This document shows positions 16,058 through 25,563 of a stretch of DNA of 32,930 nucleotides, piece after piece. The number at the start of each line of letters is the position of its first letter. The first letter of the stretch is position 1. Both the position numbers and the translations under genes were made by a program. The DNA is from Spirochaetota bacterium. GTDB lineage: Bacteria; Spirochaetota; UBA4802; JAFGJZ01. Location: positions 1-32,930 of the forward strand of contig JAQIBV010000026.1 of assembly GCA_027858855.1 (NCBI GenBank), in the 5' to 3' direction. The notes under the pieces are model-generated. The model did not search any database, had not been told where the DNA came from, and was given only the letters and a program-made list of their open reading frames with translations.

Positions 16058-16795
16058 CGGTTTTCCTCTTTAAGTAACCTGACACTATAAAACTATCAGG
16101 AATTATTAAAACGACTAACTAAACCACGTTAAAGTCAAATAGGGCAACCTGTAAAATGAATCTGTGAAGAGTAGTTCAATACAAGTCCCTTTAATACACA
16201 TCTGAAAAAAATATAATTTTCATAAAATCAAAATTTGGTAGTTCTCTAACGTCAAAATTTTCTCATTTTGAAAATCGACAAATAAGACTTAAAAGTGAAC
16301 GTTTAAAATATGGAGACTCCTGGTAAATTTTAATTTTTTAATCTTTCTGTTTCTTACCCTCATATAAAAGAGGATAAGGCGGAACAATTAGTATCTATAA
16401 AGTATAGCTCTACTTGGGTGAATTGTCAAATTTGTTCTGAGTTTTGTGTTTTTTAAAAGTTAAAAATAATCGAATTCATTATTGAAAATTTCGAAAATTT
16501 GCAATGTTTCTGAAGGTAACCGCGCTTGGAGTCAAATGGAAGATCGGTATCGAGAGGCTGGTTTTTAGTTAAGCGTGGCTATTAAAACACGGTTTTTACA
16601 ACACTACATTTAAAAAACCCGTAAAACAGGGTTGATTTGCAGGATATATGTCTGTAGACTGGGCAGATGAGGGAGTCAGAGGTGTGATATTGATTACTTT
16701 TTCAGAGTCTATTTCCGTTTGCAATATACGTATGAATTATTATCGAAAATTTATATGGATAAAGATTTACCATAACGATATTTTTGTGAGAAGAT
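16058..16795. other. 738-bp AT-rich intergenic region
   Basis: No open frame with a ribosome site was seen on either strand. The left end should hold the promoter of the chemoreceptor gene and the right end that of murI. Weak hairpins occur: CTTA(C)CCTC/GAGG(A)TAAG with an 8-nt loop at 16353-16378, and AACCC/GGGTT with an 8-nt loop at 16616-16633. Neither has a T-run. An unrecognised small RNA is possible but unsupported. Confidence 0.35.
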
Positions 16796-17590
16796 ATGTC
16801 AAAGATTATTAATCCGATAGGTATTTTTGATTCTGGCCTTGGAGGTCTCTCTATCTGGAGAGAGATAATCAAAATTCTGCCATTCGAATCTACACTCTAT
16901 TATGCCGATTCTGCTAATTGTCCCTATGGCGAGAAGAGCCCGGATGAGATAATAGAGCTTTCTAAAGTAATTACAGGTTATTTGATAGGGCAGGGTGCAA
17001 AGGTGGTCGTGGTTGCCTGCAATACGGCCACTACAGTGGCGGTAGAAGAGCTTCGTAGGGTTTTTACCGTACCGGTTATCGGAGTCGAGCCTGCTGTGAA
17101 GCCGGCAGCACTTTCATCCCGAACGGGGAAAATAGGGCTGCTGGCTACACAGGGAACGATTGATAGTCCGTTTTACAGGAATACCCGTGAAAAATTTGCC
17201 GCAGATGTAGAGGTTATCGCACGACCCGGATTCGGGCTTGTTGAGGCTGTAGAAAATGGCAGGTCTGAAGACAAGACTACCATAGAACTTTTGCGCCGTT
17301 ATATCGAACCAATGTTGGACTCGGGCGTCGACAGGCTTGTGCTCGGTTGCACCCATTATCCTTTTTTAATACCATCCATAAAAAAAATTGTCGGAGACCG
17401 GATCGAAATAATTGATCCGGCACCGGCAGTTGCACGTCGCTGTGCCGCAGTTTTGCAGCAATCGGCTCTTTTGAGCGATAGTTCTCTTTTACCTGAACAC
17501 CGCTTCATTACAAGTGGAGACAAAGAGGCGATGAAGCTCTTTCTAAAGACGATTAAACCGAATATTAAATATATAGTTGAAAAAGCATGA
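16796..17590 (+). CDS. murI: Glutamate racemase
   Basis: MurI converts L- to D-glutamate for peptidoglycan. The 264-residue protein has IGIFDSGLGGLS at the N-terminus, the first catalytic Cys75 in ACNTATT and the second Cys185 in GCTHYPF (184-190). These residues are all as expected. The ribosome site GAGAAG is weak. The stop overlaps the lhr start as ATGA, coupling cell-wall precursor synthesis with a helicase gene, an arrangement with no obvious functional link. Confidence 0.95.
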   Translation: MSKIINPIGIFDSGLGGLSIWREIIKILPFESTLYYADSANCPYGEKSPDEIIELSKVITGYLIGQGAKVVVVACNTATTVAVEELRRVFTVPVIGVEPAVKPAALSSRTGKIGLLATQGTIDSPFYRNTREKFAADVEVIARPGFGLVEAVENGRSEDKTTIELLRRYIEPMLDSGVDRLVLGCTHYPFLIPSIKKIVGDRIEIIDPAPAVARRCAAVLQQSALLSDSSLLPEHRFITSGDKEAMKLFLKTIKPNIKYIVEKA

Positions 17591-20500
17591 GTAATATTCT
17601 GGATAAATTTCATCCACTTATCAGGGAGTGGTTTTCTAGCTCTTATGAACGGCCGACTGAAATACAATCCTTAGCCTGGGATAAAATCTCACAAGGACGG
17701 CATCTGCTTGTTACTGCACCTACTGGAAGCGGAAAAACGTTAACGGCCTTCCTGTGGGGAATAAATGAGCTTCTGTTGCAAAACTGGGAATCCGGTGCTA
17801 TACGGATTCTCTACATTTCCCCATTAAAAGCACTCAATAATGACATTCGTAAAAACCTTACCGGCCCGATTGAAGAGCTGCGTCAGATTGCCAGTAAAAA
17901 AAAGATCCCCTTTACCGAGATTAAAGTTGCTGTTCGTAGCGGTGACACTACCCCTGAAGAACGGCGAGCTATTGGTAAAAGGCCACCCGAAATTTTCATC
18001 ACCACCCCCGAGTCGTTAAATATTATTCTTTCATCACCTCGTGGCCGCTCTATCTTAACTGGTATCCGGTTGTTTATTGCTGACGAAATTCACAGCATTG
18101 CCGGTTCAAAGCGTGGTGTGCATTTAATGAGTGGTGTAGAGCGGTTGACGAAACTTAGTGGAGAGTTTCAGCGTCTTGCACTTTCGGCAACGGTGACTCC
18201 GCTTGAGAAGGTGGCCGGCTTTATTGGTGGGTACAAATGTTCCCTTGTTGCCGGTGAAGCGGAATACACAGCACGCCCGGTAGATATTGTTTCAGCTAAG
18301 AAAAAGAAAGAGATCCGTTGTACAGTTATTGCTCCTGATTATGACATACAGAATGATGATGACTGGCTCTCTGCGGTGGTAGACAGATCAGTAGAGATTA
18401 TAAACCAGTATCGAACCACGCTACTGTTTGCCAACAGCAGACGCATGGTTGAAAAGATTGCCCGTCATATAAATGAGCGAGTGGGTGAAGAGGTTGCCTT
18501 TTCGCATCATGGATCGCTGTCGCGCGAGATACGCTCAATAGTCGAAGAGCGTCTGAAAAACGGAGAGCTTAAGGCTCTGGTTGCTACCGGCTCGCTGGAG
18601 CTGGGGATAGATGTCGGTGATGTAGGCTTTGTCATCCTGGTTCAGACTCCGTGGGGGGTGAACGCCGCGATTCAGCGGATCGGCAGGTCGAACCATTCGG
18701 TGGATGGTGTCAGCGAGGGGGTCTTTTTGCCGGTTCATGGTCGTGATTTTCTGGAGGCAGCTGTAACCGCGTACAGTACGAGGCGCCATTATGTTGAACC
18801 TCTTTCCATACCATTAAATCCGCTTGATATTCTTGCACAGCTTATTTTGTCGCTTTGTGCCGTTGATGAGTGGCGAGAGCGTGAGCTGTACGATTTCATC
18901 AGAACCATCTATAACTATAACTCTTTACCCAAGCACCTTTTCGATCTTGTAATAGAGATGCTTTGTGGTCGTTATGCAGGTTCCCGTATAAAAGAACTGT
19001 CGCCAAAGCTCTTTTATGACCGTGTGGACGGAACTATTAAATCGCGTGATGGCGTGAGATATCATTTGTACAGCAGTGGGGGAACTATCCCTGATCGGGG
19101 CGAATATAATCTGAAGTTGCAGTCGAACGGAAGCAAGATAGGTACTCTTGATGAAGAGTTTGTCTGGGAGCGGAATGTGGGTGACACGTTTGCTCTGGGT
19201 GTGCAGTGCTGGGTTGTAAAAAATATAACACATAACGATATTGAGGTTATGCCGGCTAAGGGTCGTCCGGGAATTATTCCTTTTTGGCGAGCCGAGCAGG
19301 GAAGCCGCCATTTTACACTTTCTGAGCGCTTGCTTCATTTTCTTGAAATGTGTGAAGGCATGCTTGATGAAAAGGCTGATAGCTTGCAGAACATTCTTGC
19401 AGAAGAGTATTGCATGAGCCATTCGGCTGCCGAAACGCTAATTTGCTTTCTTGCTACTCAGCGTGCGGAAACCGGAGTCGCGCTTCCGCATGCGCACCAT
19501 GTTGTTATTGAGCACTGCAGCGATCCCGAAAATAGTACAGACAACAAACAGGTGATTATACACACCATGTGGGGGCGTTCAATTAACCAGCCGATTGCGA
19601 TGGCGCTATCGGCTTACTGGAAGTCCAATTATGGTTACTCTCTTGAAGTCTTTGTTAACAACGACTCTGTACTGCTTCAGCTTCCCCATTCTTGCAGAGG
19701 GCGTGAACTGTTTGATATTCTTACAGGTAATGATCTTGAATCACTAATTCGAGATCATCTTGAAACGAGCGGATTTTTCGGCTCTCTGTTTCGTGAAAAC
19801 GCAGCGCGTTCGCTGCTTTTACCGCCTAAGGGTTTTCGCGTGCGCCAACCACTTTGGATGAACCGTTTACGTTCGCGTAAGCTCTTCGAGGCGGTACATA
19901 ATTACCCCGATTTCCCAGTGACCCTCGAAACCTGGCGGACGGCGCTCTGTGATATTTTTGATATGGAAAATCTCCGCATGCTACTTGACCGTATCGAGGA
20001 TGGGACTATTTCAATCAGTAACTGTGTTACCCGAAAGCCCTCATCCTTTTGCGATGATCTGGTATGGAATCAGATTAATAAGTATATGTATCAGGACGAT
20101 ACTCCGCATGGCGGTGTTAAGAGTTCATTGAGCGACTCTCTGATTCGTGATATTACCAGTGGCTTTTTGTCACGTGTCGCAGTAGATGAAGAGGTCGTGA
20201 GCCTGCTTGACGGTCGGTTGAAACGAACAGCAGCTGGTTATGCCGGTTTTAATGAAGATGATTTTATTGGATGGGTGGATGAGCGTATTGTGATTCCGGA
20301 AAACGAGTGGGATGATCTGATAGAGGCATGGCGTCGTGATAGCGGAGCCGACTGCTTAATAAATAGTCGTAAGATTCTGGAGAATGTTGTTATCTTTAAC
20401 TTCTCTGGTAAAACGGTCTATGCACATATTCATAATTACTCTTTGCTCAATATTCTTTTTCCAGGGGCAGTGTGTCCGGCTCGACCTCTTGACTGCGCAT

Positions 20501-21975
20501 ATGAAGAGACCGTTCAGAAGCGTATAGCTAAAACAGCGGCACGGAGTGAAGCCTTGCCAGATACTAATTCGATAATTAAACAGTTTGTTTCGTACTATGC
20601 CCTTTTTCGGGTTGAGAATCTGGTCGGTGAACTGTTTGGAGAGCCGGGTGTCGCAGCAATAGCTACTCTTATTCAAGATGGTTCGGTAATTACAGACAGG
20701 CTTTACTCATCACTGAGTGATTATTATCAGACAACTAAAGAGAACTATGAGATTCTGTTGCGAATGCAGCGTCGAAATCGCAGGGCAGGTGTTTCGCCAC
20801 TGCCGGTTGAACGACTGCAGCCCTTTCTTGCTCGATATCAGGGATTGCGTCGTGGTACAACTGTGGATGATCTTAAACAGGTTATCGAACAGCTCTCTGG
20901 TTATCCACTCGAAGCTGCGCTCTGGGAGGAGTCGATCTTTCCATCCCGTATAACCGATTATACTCCGCTTTGGCTTGATTCGTTAATATCTTCTACCGAC
21001 CTGCTCTGTTGTGGCGCTGGTACTGGAAAGTTTACTTTCATATTTCAGGAGGAGAGTAGGCTCTTTAATAAGGGAGTTCACGGAGATGCCTTTAGCGCGT
21101 TGTCTGAGGGACGCCCCTTTACACTTAATGACTTCGCTGCTGTGAAGAACCTCTCATCAGCGGATGCTTCGCAACTGCTGTTTCAATACTTTTTCAAGGC
21201 TTCGGTTAGTGTTAGTGAATTTGATATTATAAGAAAGGGCATATTGAGGAAATTTAAAGATCAGTCCAGTACTGTCGCCCCTGTTTCGTATAACCGTTGG
21301 AAAAGTAATCGCGGGGTAAATTCTGTCTGGAGGGCTCTTGGTTGCGAGCCTGTTGAATCACGTTTCGAAGAGTTTGAACTTCAGAAGGATCGTGTTCGAC
21401 AGCTGTTTAACAGGTATCCGCTAATTTTCAGGCAACTGCTTAACCGAGAGGAGGCACCGTTTCGCTGGAAGGCTCTCTTTCCAGCTTTACGTCTTATGGA
21501 GCTTTCGGGAGAGATAGTTTCGGGTTACTTTTTTGAAGATATTCCGTCGTTACAGTTTATTTCACAGGAGGGACTCCGGTTTTTCATGGAGTACTCACAA
21601 TTATCAGATGATGAGGGCGTTTTCTGGATGAATGCCAAGGATCCGGTTAGCCTGGCTGGGGTAGATATCGAATTTTACAAAAAAAACCTGCCACACCGCA
21701 AGGTGTCACAGTTTATTGTCTATGAGGGGCAAAAACCTGTTATGTTTTGCGCCAATAACTTCAGGCGTGTCAGTTTTATGATTCCCCCTGAATCTGTATC
21801 GAAAGAGCATCTGAGTCTGTTCCGTGATATTCTGGGGCGAAGGTTTAACCCTCCGGCCAGCATCAGGGTCTGTGAGGTTAACGGATTTGTTGCTCATAAA
21901 TCGGAGTATCGGGATGCCTTAATAGATGCAGGTTTTCGCCCCGATTTTCGCTCTCTTATACTCGAGCGTAAATAG
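17587..21975 (+). CDS. lhr: Lhr-type large superfamily-2 helicase
   Basis: This 1462-residue protein is close to the length of E. coli Lhr (1538) and so includes both the Lhr core and the large C-terminal half. Seen in order: PTEIQ (23-27), Walker A APTGSGKT (44-51), the DEIH box near residue 166, SAT of motif III, TGSLELGIDVGDV of motif V and QRIGRSNHS of motif VI. The core is a 3'-5' DNA/RNA-DNA helicase with winged-helix and Lhr-specific domains. The C-terminal half in E. coli has been linked to uracil-DNA glycosylase activity; I could not confirm those residues here. It is probably translated with murI through the 4-base overlap and is involved in DNA repair. Confidence 0.92.
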   Translation: MSNILDKFHPLIREWFSSSYERPTEIQSLAWDKISQGRHLLVTAPTGSGKTLTAFLWGINELLLQNWESGAIRILYISPLKALNNDIRKNLTGPIEELRQIASKKKIPFTEIKVAVRSGDTTPEERRAIGKRPPEIFITTPESLNIILSSPRGRSILTGIRLFIADEIHSIAGSKRGVHLMSGVERLTKLSGEFQRLALSATVTPLEKVAGFIGGYKCSLVAGEAEYTARPVDIVSAKKKKEIRCTVIAPDYDIQNDDDWLSAVVDRSVEIINQYRTTLLFANSRRMVEKIARHINERVGEEVAFSHHGSLSREIRSIVEERLKNGELKALVATGSLELGIDVGDVGFVILVQTPWGVNAAIQRIGRSNHSVDGVSEGVFLPVHGRDFLEAAVTAYSTRRHYVEPLSIPLNPLDILAQLILSLCAVDEWRERELYDFIRTIYNYNSLPKHLFDLVIEMLCGRYAGSRIKELSPKLFYDRVDGTIKSRDGVRYHLYSSGGTIPDRGEYNLKLQSNGSKIGTLDEEFVWERNVGDTFALGVQCWVVKNITHNDIEVMPAKGRPGIIPFWRAEQGSRHFTLSERLLHFLEMCEGMLDEKADSLQNILAEEYCMSHSAAETLICFLATQRAETGVALPHAHHVVIEHCSDPENSTDNKQVIIHTMWGRSINQPIAMALSAYWKSNYGYSLEVFVNNDSVLLQLPHSCRGRELFDILTGNDLESLIRDHLETSGFFGSLFRENAARSLLLPPKGFRVRQPLWMNRLRSRKLFEAVHNYPDFPVTLETWRTALCDIFDMENLRMLLDRIEDGTISISNCVTRKPSSFCDDLVWNQINKYMYQDDTPHGGVKSSLSDSLIRDITSGFLSRVAVDEEVVSLLDGRLKRTAAGYAGFNEDDFIGWVDERIVIPENEWDDLIEAWRRDSGADCLINSRKILENVVIFNFSGKTVYAHIHNYSLLNILFPGAVCPARPLDCAYEETVQKRIAKTAARSEALPDTNSIIKQFVSYYALFRVENLVGELFGEPGVAAIATLIQDGSVITDRLYSSLSDYYQTTKENYEILLRMQRRNRRAGVSPLPVERLQPFLARYQGLRRGTTVDDLKQVIEQLSGYPLEAALWEESIFPSRITDYTPLWLDSLISSTDLLCCGAGTGKFTFIFQEESRLFNKGVHGDAFSALSEGRPFTLNDFAAVKNLSSADASQLLFQYFFKASVSVSEFDIIRKGILRKFKDQSSTVAPVSYNRWKSNRGVNSVWRALGCEPVESRFEEFELQKDRVRQLFNRYPLIFRQLLNREEAPFRWKALFPALRLMELSGEIVSGYFFEDIPSLQFISQEGLRFFMEYSQLSDDEGVFWMNAKDPVSLAGVDIEFYKKNLPHRKVSQFIVYEGQKPVMFCANNFRRVSFMIPPESVSKEHLSLFRDILGRRFNPPASIRVCEVNGFVAHKSEYRDALIDAGFRPDFRSLILERK

Positions 21976-22005
21976 CGGGGCTGTAGCCGGTTTTGTAATT
22001 ATAGA

Positions 22006-23052
22006 CTAATAGACTCTTCCGGTAGAGGAGGAGACCCTCTTTTCACCAGCAGTAGTGCTGACAAAGATATCCTTGCCCTGCAGACGAATCTTTCCGTTGT
22101 TGCTGAGTGCAACATTCCAGATGATTTTGCCGTCAGAACGAGCGGCAATAACCCTGTCGCCCGCTGCTATGTATACTGCAGTACTGCTTTTAATTGGTGA
22201 TTCAGTCAGTTTGGCCTCCCACTGAATGGTGCCATTGACAATTACATAGGCTTCATAGCGTGTTACCAAAAGACGACCAGCACCTCCTGATGGCTTTTTG
22301 GTCTCTTTTATTATTTTTTCAATGACAGCTTCTTCTTTCGGTTTAATTTCAATTATCTCTTTTTCATCAACAAAGTCAGATGGCTTAAATGTGTTTACCT
22401 GATCTGTGGGAACGCCAAGCGGAGCAGCAGCTATGGTTGCATCAAGGGCTTTGCCGCTGTCAAGAGCCTTGTTTACGGCATCGGTTGCCTTTGCAGCATC
22501 ATCCGCCGAAATGACAGCCGTCTCCTCTTTTTGTATGGAGGTGGCCTGATCCATTACTTTATCCAGTTTATCATCAAGGGATGCGACCCTTCGAGCTACC
22601 TTAACCTTTCCATCGAAGACTTTGATCTGTGTTGTGTTCAGACTGTCGGTTGTTACCGAAAACTGTGTTCCTCGTACTGCCGCAACGGCGGTTGGTGTTC
22701 TTACTGTGAAAGAGTCGCTATCAAGCAGCTTTTTAGGTTTGCAGAGAATTTTGCCGCTTTCAAGAGCCAGGTCTGTTTTCTCTTCTGACGAACTGATTAT
22801 TGCCCTTGTAATAACAAGTCGGCTGTTTTCTTTTACACGTATCATGGAGGAGCCGACACGTATATCGCATGAGGATTGAGCCGTAGTTATAATGACGTCT
22901 CCATCAGTTATGGTCTCTTTAATAGAAACTGCCTCTCCGTTTCTGGTTACCGAACCTATAAAGAAGCTGATATGGGGAGTTTCAGTTTTTTGTTTGGTTT
23001 CACACGATACAAACAGTGCAGTTGCAACTATTATAAAAATAAATCTCTTCAT
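22006..23052 (-). CDS. FecR-domain lipoprotein with C-terminal propeller-like repeats
   Basis: This 348-residue protein has a lipoprotein signal peptide ending LFVSC with Cys17 as the likely lipidated residue. A FecR domain follows (about residues 30-155), recognised by DGDVIITTAQSSCDIRVG, LESGKILCKP, FTVRTPTAVAAVRGTQFSV and KVFDGKVKV. A linker rich in Ala, Lys and Glu comes next. The last 85 residues contain PQQ-propeller-like blades (GTIQWEAKL, DGKIIWNVAL). It has no TM anti-sigma part, so it is more likely a structural or carbohydrate-binding envelope protein than a sigma-factor regulator. It converges on lhr 30 bp away and has an AGAGG site. Confidence 0.75.
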   Translation of the reverse strand: MKRFIFIIVATALFVSCETKQKTETPHISFFIGSVTRNGEAVSIKETITDGDVIITTAQSSCDIRVGSSMIRVKENSRLVITRAIISSSEEKTDLALESGKILCKPKKLLDSDSFTVRTPTAVAAVRGTQFSVTTDSLNTTQIKVFDGKVKVARRVASLDDKLDKVMDQATSIQKEETAVISADDAAKATDAVNKALDSGKALDATIAAAPLGVPTDQVNTFKPSDFVDEKEIIEIKPKEEAVIEKIIKETKKPSGGAGRLLVTRYEAYVIVNGTIQWEAKLTESPIKSSTAVYIAAGDRVIAARSDGKIIWNVALSNNGKIRLQGKDIFVSTTAGEKRVSSSTGRVY

Positions 23053-23103
23053 GCATCCTCTTTGAAAACATAATTACTGTTAATTACCTTTATATATTGA
23101 CAT

Positions 23104-23118
23104 CTTTATTTAATAAAG
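23104..23118. repeat. 15-bp palindrome between divergent genes
   Basis: CTTTATT and AATAAAG flank a single T at 23111. It sits between the fecR-type gene (minus) and the ADP-ribosylglycohydrolase-like gene (plus), in an AT-rich intergenic region, and could be an operator for either. With such an AT-rich sequence chance is a real alternative. Confidence 0.3.
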
Positions 23119-23209
23119 AAAAAAATAGTCGTTCAGGTAGTTCTTGAATAAATATACTAAGAATTGCCGGCTTTTTCCACCAATTTCTTTCCTAGGAGTT
23201 AAAAGAGTC

Positions 23210-24460
23210 ATGAATTACACATTTCTGGAGCATTTTGTTCTGCTGGACGCCCTGGCCTCGCCTTTCCAGGGAATGAGTCAGGGGCACATTGTTTCACATT
23301 TTAATAGTATCGAATCGTTCATAGATGTGCGCGATGCATTAAAGGATCATCCGGAACGGTGGCGCAAAAGTGCTCTGTACACAGCTTTTACCCAGATGGC
23401 TGTTGTTATCTCTTTGTCGGCTTCGAAGCACCGCTTCAATAGCGAGTTGATAAATAGTCTTTATATCGAAAGTTCGCTCTCGTCTGAAGAGTGGACTGCT
23501 CTTTTCCGATACCCGGATCAGTTGACTGCATCTTTTCTTGCCTCCGTTGTACAGCCGGGTTTGCCACCCGAGAGAGCGGGTGGTGTAACGCCTGTTTTGT
23601 ATACGACACTCTTTTCCCTGATGACCTCGCGTAAAGAGCCTTCTTTTAAGGAGCTGGCAGTATTTGCGCTGGAATTTACCACAGATCCCGGGTCGCTGGT
23701 GGGCTCTCTTGTTTTTGAACGGCTCGTTCGTTCGACTGCTGCGCGTATGCCTGAGAGTTTTTGCTTGGAGTTCAGGCGAATTTTGGAAAAAAGTGAGTCT
23801 GAACTGAAAACCCTCCTGCCATTTTTCTTTGAGAAAGGAATTGATCCCACCGGTATAGAGCATAGTATTGAAGATTATCGAACTATGGCTCGTCTGCTTA
23901 GTTCTGAAGAGGCTTCAGAGACTGCAATTATTGCGAGTGCACAGAGCCGTACTAAAAACAGCCTAACCCGTGCAACGATCGATATGCCCCTCTTGATGAT
24001 TCCGTTTATTCTGCTAGCGGTGGATACGCATAAGGATGAGGGGCGTCTGTATGGTGCTCTTATTAAAAGAGGTGGAGCTGTTCAACAGATGGTTCTTCTT
24101 GCCGGTATGTTGATGGCAAAAGCTGACATATTAAATGAAGAGTTTCCCGGATTGGGTGAAGAGCTGGTTAATAAGGGTAAGATCGGTCTGCTTCTGAAGC
24201 GGTGTGTTTCAGGGAAATTGAATGATGCAGATTTTGCCGATTTTATAGCATCTGAGAGGAAATTGAGCCAGAAGGCTGATGATGAACTGAAGTCAATCTG
24301 TAAACACAGTAAGAAGAAGGGTAAAAAGCCCGGAAAAAGTGCCCGTTCCAAGCGATTGAGTGAAGAGGAGCAGCTGGCTCGCCATGTAGCAAACAGTTGG
24401 ACCAAGCGTGATAAGTCCCGCTATAAAAAGGAGCGACAACATTCAACACCTGATGAGTAA
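23210..24460 (+). CDS. Degenerate ADP-ribosylglycohydrolase-like protein
   Basis: This 416-residue protein matches the ADP-ribosylglycohydrolase (DraG-type) fold along its length but without the catalytic metal site. DALASPFQGMS (13-23) fits the N-terminal GDALGxPxEG block. YTAFTQMAVVIS (57-68) stands where TDDTQM is expected. LEFTTDPGSLVG (154-165) fits the TH-x-DP block. RGGAVQQMVLLAGMLMAKA (287-305) stands where GGDTDT is expected, followed by FPGLGEEL. A Lys-rich tail (about 365-416) is extra. It may be a binding protein or scaffold. I chose the ATG at 23210 (AGGAG at 23194-23198) over an upstream TTG at 23144. The family match is my own reading. Confidence 0.6.
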   Translation: MNYTFLEHFVLLDALASPFQGMSQGHIVSHFNSIESFIDVRDALKDHPERWRKSALYTAFTQMAVVISLSASKHRFNSELINSLYIESSLSSEEWTALFRYPDQLTASFLASVVQPGLPPERAGGVTPVLYTTLFSLMTSRKEPSFKELAVFALEFTTDPGSLVGSLVFERLVRSTAARMPESFCLEFRRILEKSESELKTLLPFFFEKGIDPTGIEHSIEDYRTMARLLSSEEASETAIIASAQSRTKNSLTRATIDMPLLMIPFILLAVDTHKDEGRLYGALIKRGGAVQQMVLLAGMLMAKADILNEEFPGLGEELVNKGKIGLLLKRCVSGKLNDADFADFIASERKLSQKADDELKSICKHSKKKGKKPGKSARSKRLSEEEQLARHVANSWTKRDKSRYKKERQHSTPDE

Positions 24461-24483
24461 AAAGAGGAGTGTGGGAAAAATAT

Positions 24484-24512
24484 TTGACAAAAGCACTCAA
24501 CTTCTATACACT
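24484..24512 (+). promoter_or_regulatory. Promoter of the secreted-protein gene
   Basis: A perfect -35 TTGACA (24484-24489), a 17-nt spacer and the -10 TACACT (24507-24512) give the best promoter in the window. Transcription should start near 24519, about 75 nt before the ATG at 24594, leaving two hairpins in the leader. Confidence 0.55.
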
Positions 24513-24516
24513 AAAT

Positions 24517-24552
24517 GACGATAGCGTCTATAGGGGAAAATGGAATTTCCCC
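24517..24552 (+). promoter_or_regulatory. Two hairpins in the leader of the secreted-protein gene
   Basis: GACG/CGTC pairs at 24517-24528 and GGGGAAA/TTTCCCC at 24533-24552 with a 6-nt loop. Both lie between the predicted transcription start and the ribosome site at 24583-24587. They could stabilise the message or regulate it; no T-run follows, so a terminator is unlikely. Confidence 0.4.
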
Positions 24553-24593
24553 GACTGTTTAATTGTGACTAACATTCCACATGGAGGAAGTTG

Positions 24594-25496
24594 ATGCGAC
24601 GATCTGTTAAGTATATAGTTCTTTTGTTTGTGCTCGCCCTGTTTATACCCGGTTTTCTGAGTTCTTCTCAGGCTCCACCCTTCGAACCTATTACTATAAA
24701 AAAGGTTTCACGTTTTAGAGAAAACCGTATTGCGTTTCAGCATGTTGATGCCTTCACCGACCCATTGATGGACAATTCGTTCGAATTATTGCTTATTATC
24801 AGGGATCGAGAGATGCAGCTGATTGGTGATGGATATGATAATCCTGAAACTGTTGCAGAACGTCGTCTTATTTATGATATGCAGCGAAGACTCTATGAAG
24901 ATGAGGCCATGTGGGTCAATAAAATGAACGGAAAACCGGATCTGCTGATTGTAAGTGACCGTCGTGTTCCTGTTATGAGTTCTTATAAAGAGGAGTTCGT
25001 TAACGAAAAGTTCGGCTCCTACTATACTTCGATAAGGGATAAGTTTGTACAGCGTCATGCTGATATCTTTAAACAGCTTATGCGTCATCGTAAATCTTCT
25101 GAATTGTGGGTTGAACGCAACCCACTTCCCCTTGAGTTTCATCTTGATGCACCTGCGAAACAGGAGGTCAAATATTCGGTTATTGCCAAGGCAAAGACGA
25201 CTGATGGCCGTATTTACACCTGTGAGGATGCTGACGGTGACGGTATAACCGAAACATTTATGGTAAATTTGCCGGATGGTTTTAACTGGGGTTATAAATC
25301 GGGTACGAACATAATCTTTATATTGAATAATCGCTCTGATGCTTTGAAGGCAATTATCGGAGATTTGGGTAATGAGGCCTTTTATGGAACAGATGAAGAG
25401 ATGAAAGAGCTAGAAGAGTCGATTCCAAAAGAAGAAGAAGACATTCTGGACTGGATGGAAGCTGATCTTATTCATTATGAGAAGTTTTACGAGTAG
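24594..25496 (+). CDS. Secreted protein of unknown function with a calcium-loop-like motif
   Basis: I do not recognise the family. The 300-residue protein has an N-terminal signal sequence (basic residues, then a hydrophobic stretch to about residue 25) without a lipobox Cys, so export to the periplasm or outside is likely. The middle is rich in charged helical sequence (about residues 60-165). The segment DADGDGITE (212-220) looks like an EF-hand/dockerin-type calcium loop, followed by aromatic and Gly-rich strands. The C-terminal 40 residues are very acidic. A GGAGG site stands 6 nt before the ATG at 24594, which I prefer to the in-frame TTG at 24591. It has its own promoter and ends in a strong terminator, so it is a single-gene unit. 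Confidence 0.65.
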   Translation: MRRSVKYIVLLFVLALFIPGFLSSSQAPPFEPITIKKVSRFRENRIAFQHVDAFTDPLMDNSFELLLIIRDREMQLIGDGYDNPETVAERRLIYDMQRRLYEDEAMWVNKMNGKPDLLIVSDRRVPVMSSYKEEFVNEKFGSYYTSIRDKFVQRHADIFKQLMRHRKSSELWVERNPLPLEFHLDAPAKQEVKYSVIAKAKTTDGRIYTCEDADGDGITETFMVNLPDGFNWGYKSGTNIIFILNNRSDALKAIIGDLGNEAFYGTDEEMKELEESIPKEEEDILDWMEADLIHYEKFYE

Positions 25497-25510
25497 AACA
25501 GTAATTTAAC

Positions 25511-25563
25511 ATTCACATATAAAAAGAGCAGTCGCGAAGCGGCTGCTCTTTTTATATGTGAAT
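25511..25563. terminator. Strong bidirectional hairpin terminator
   Basis: A 21-bp perfect outer stem (25511-25531 with 25543-25563) contains A5 and T5 runs. It continues through one T-G wobble and two more G-C pairs on top of a GAA loop. The T-run in the right arm gives termination on plus and the A-run gives it on minus. It follows the secreted-protein gene stop by 14 bp. Confidence 0.85.

Noticed and set aside
18925..19422. 165-codon minus-strand frame inside lhr
   Set aside because: No ribosome site and no recognisable motif; lhr continues through it intact.
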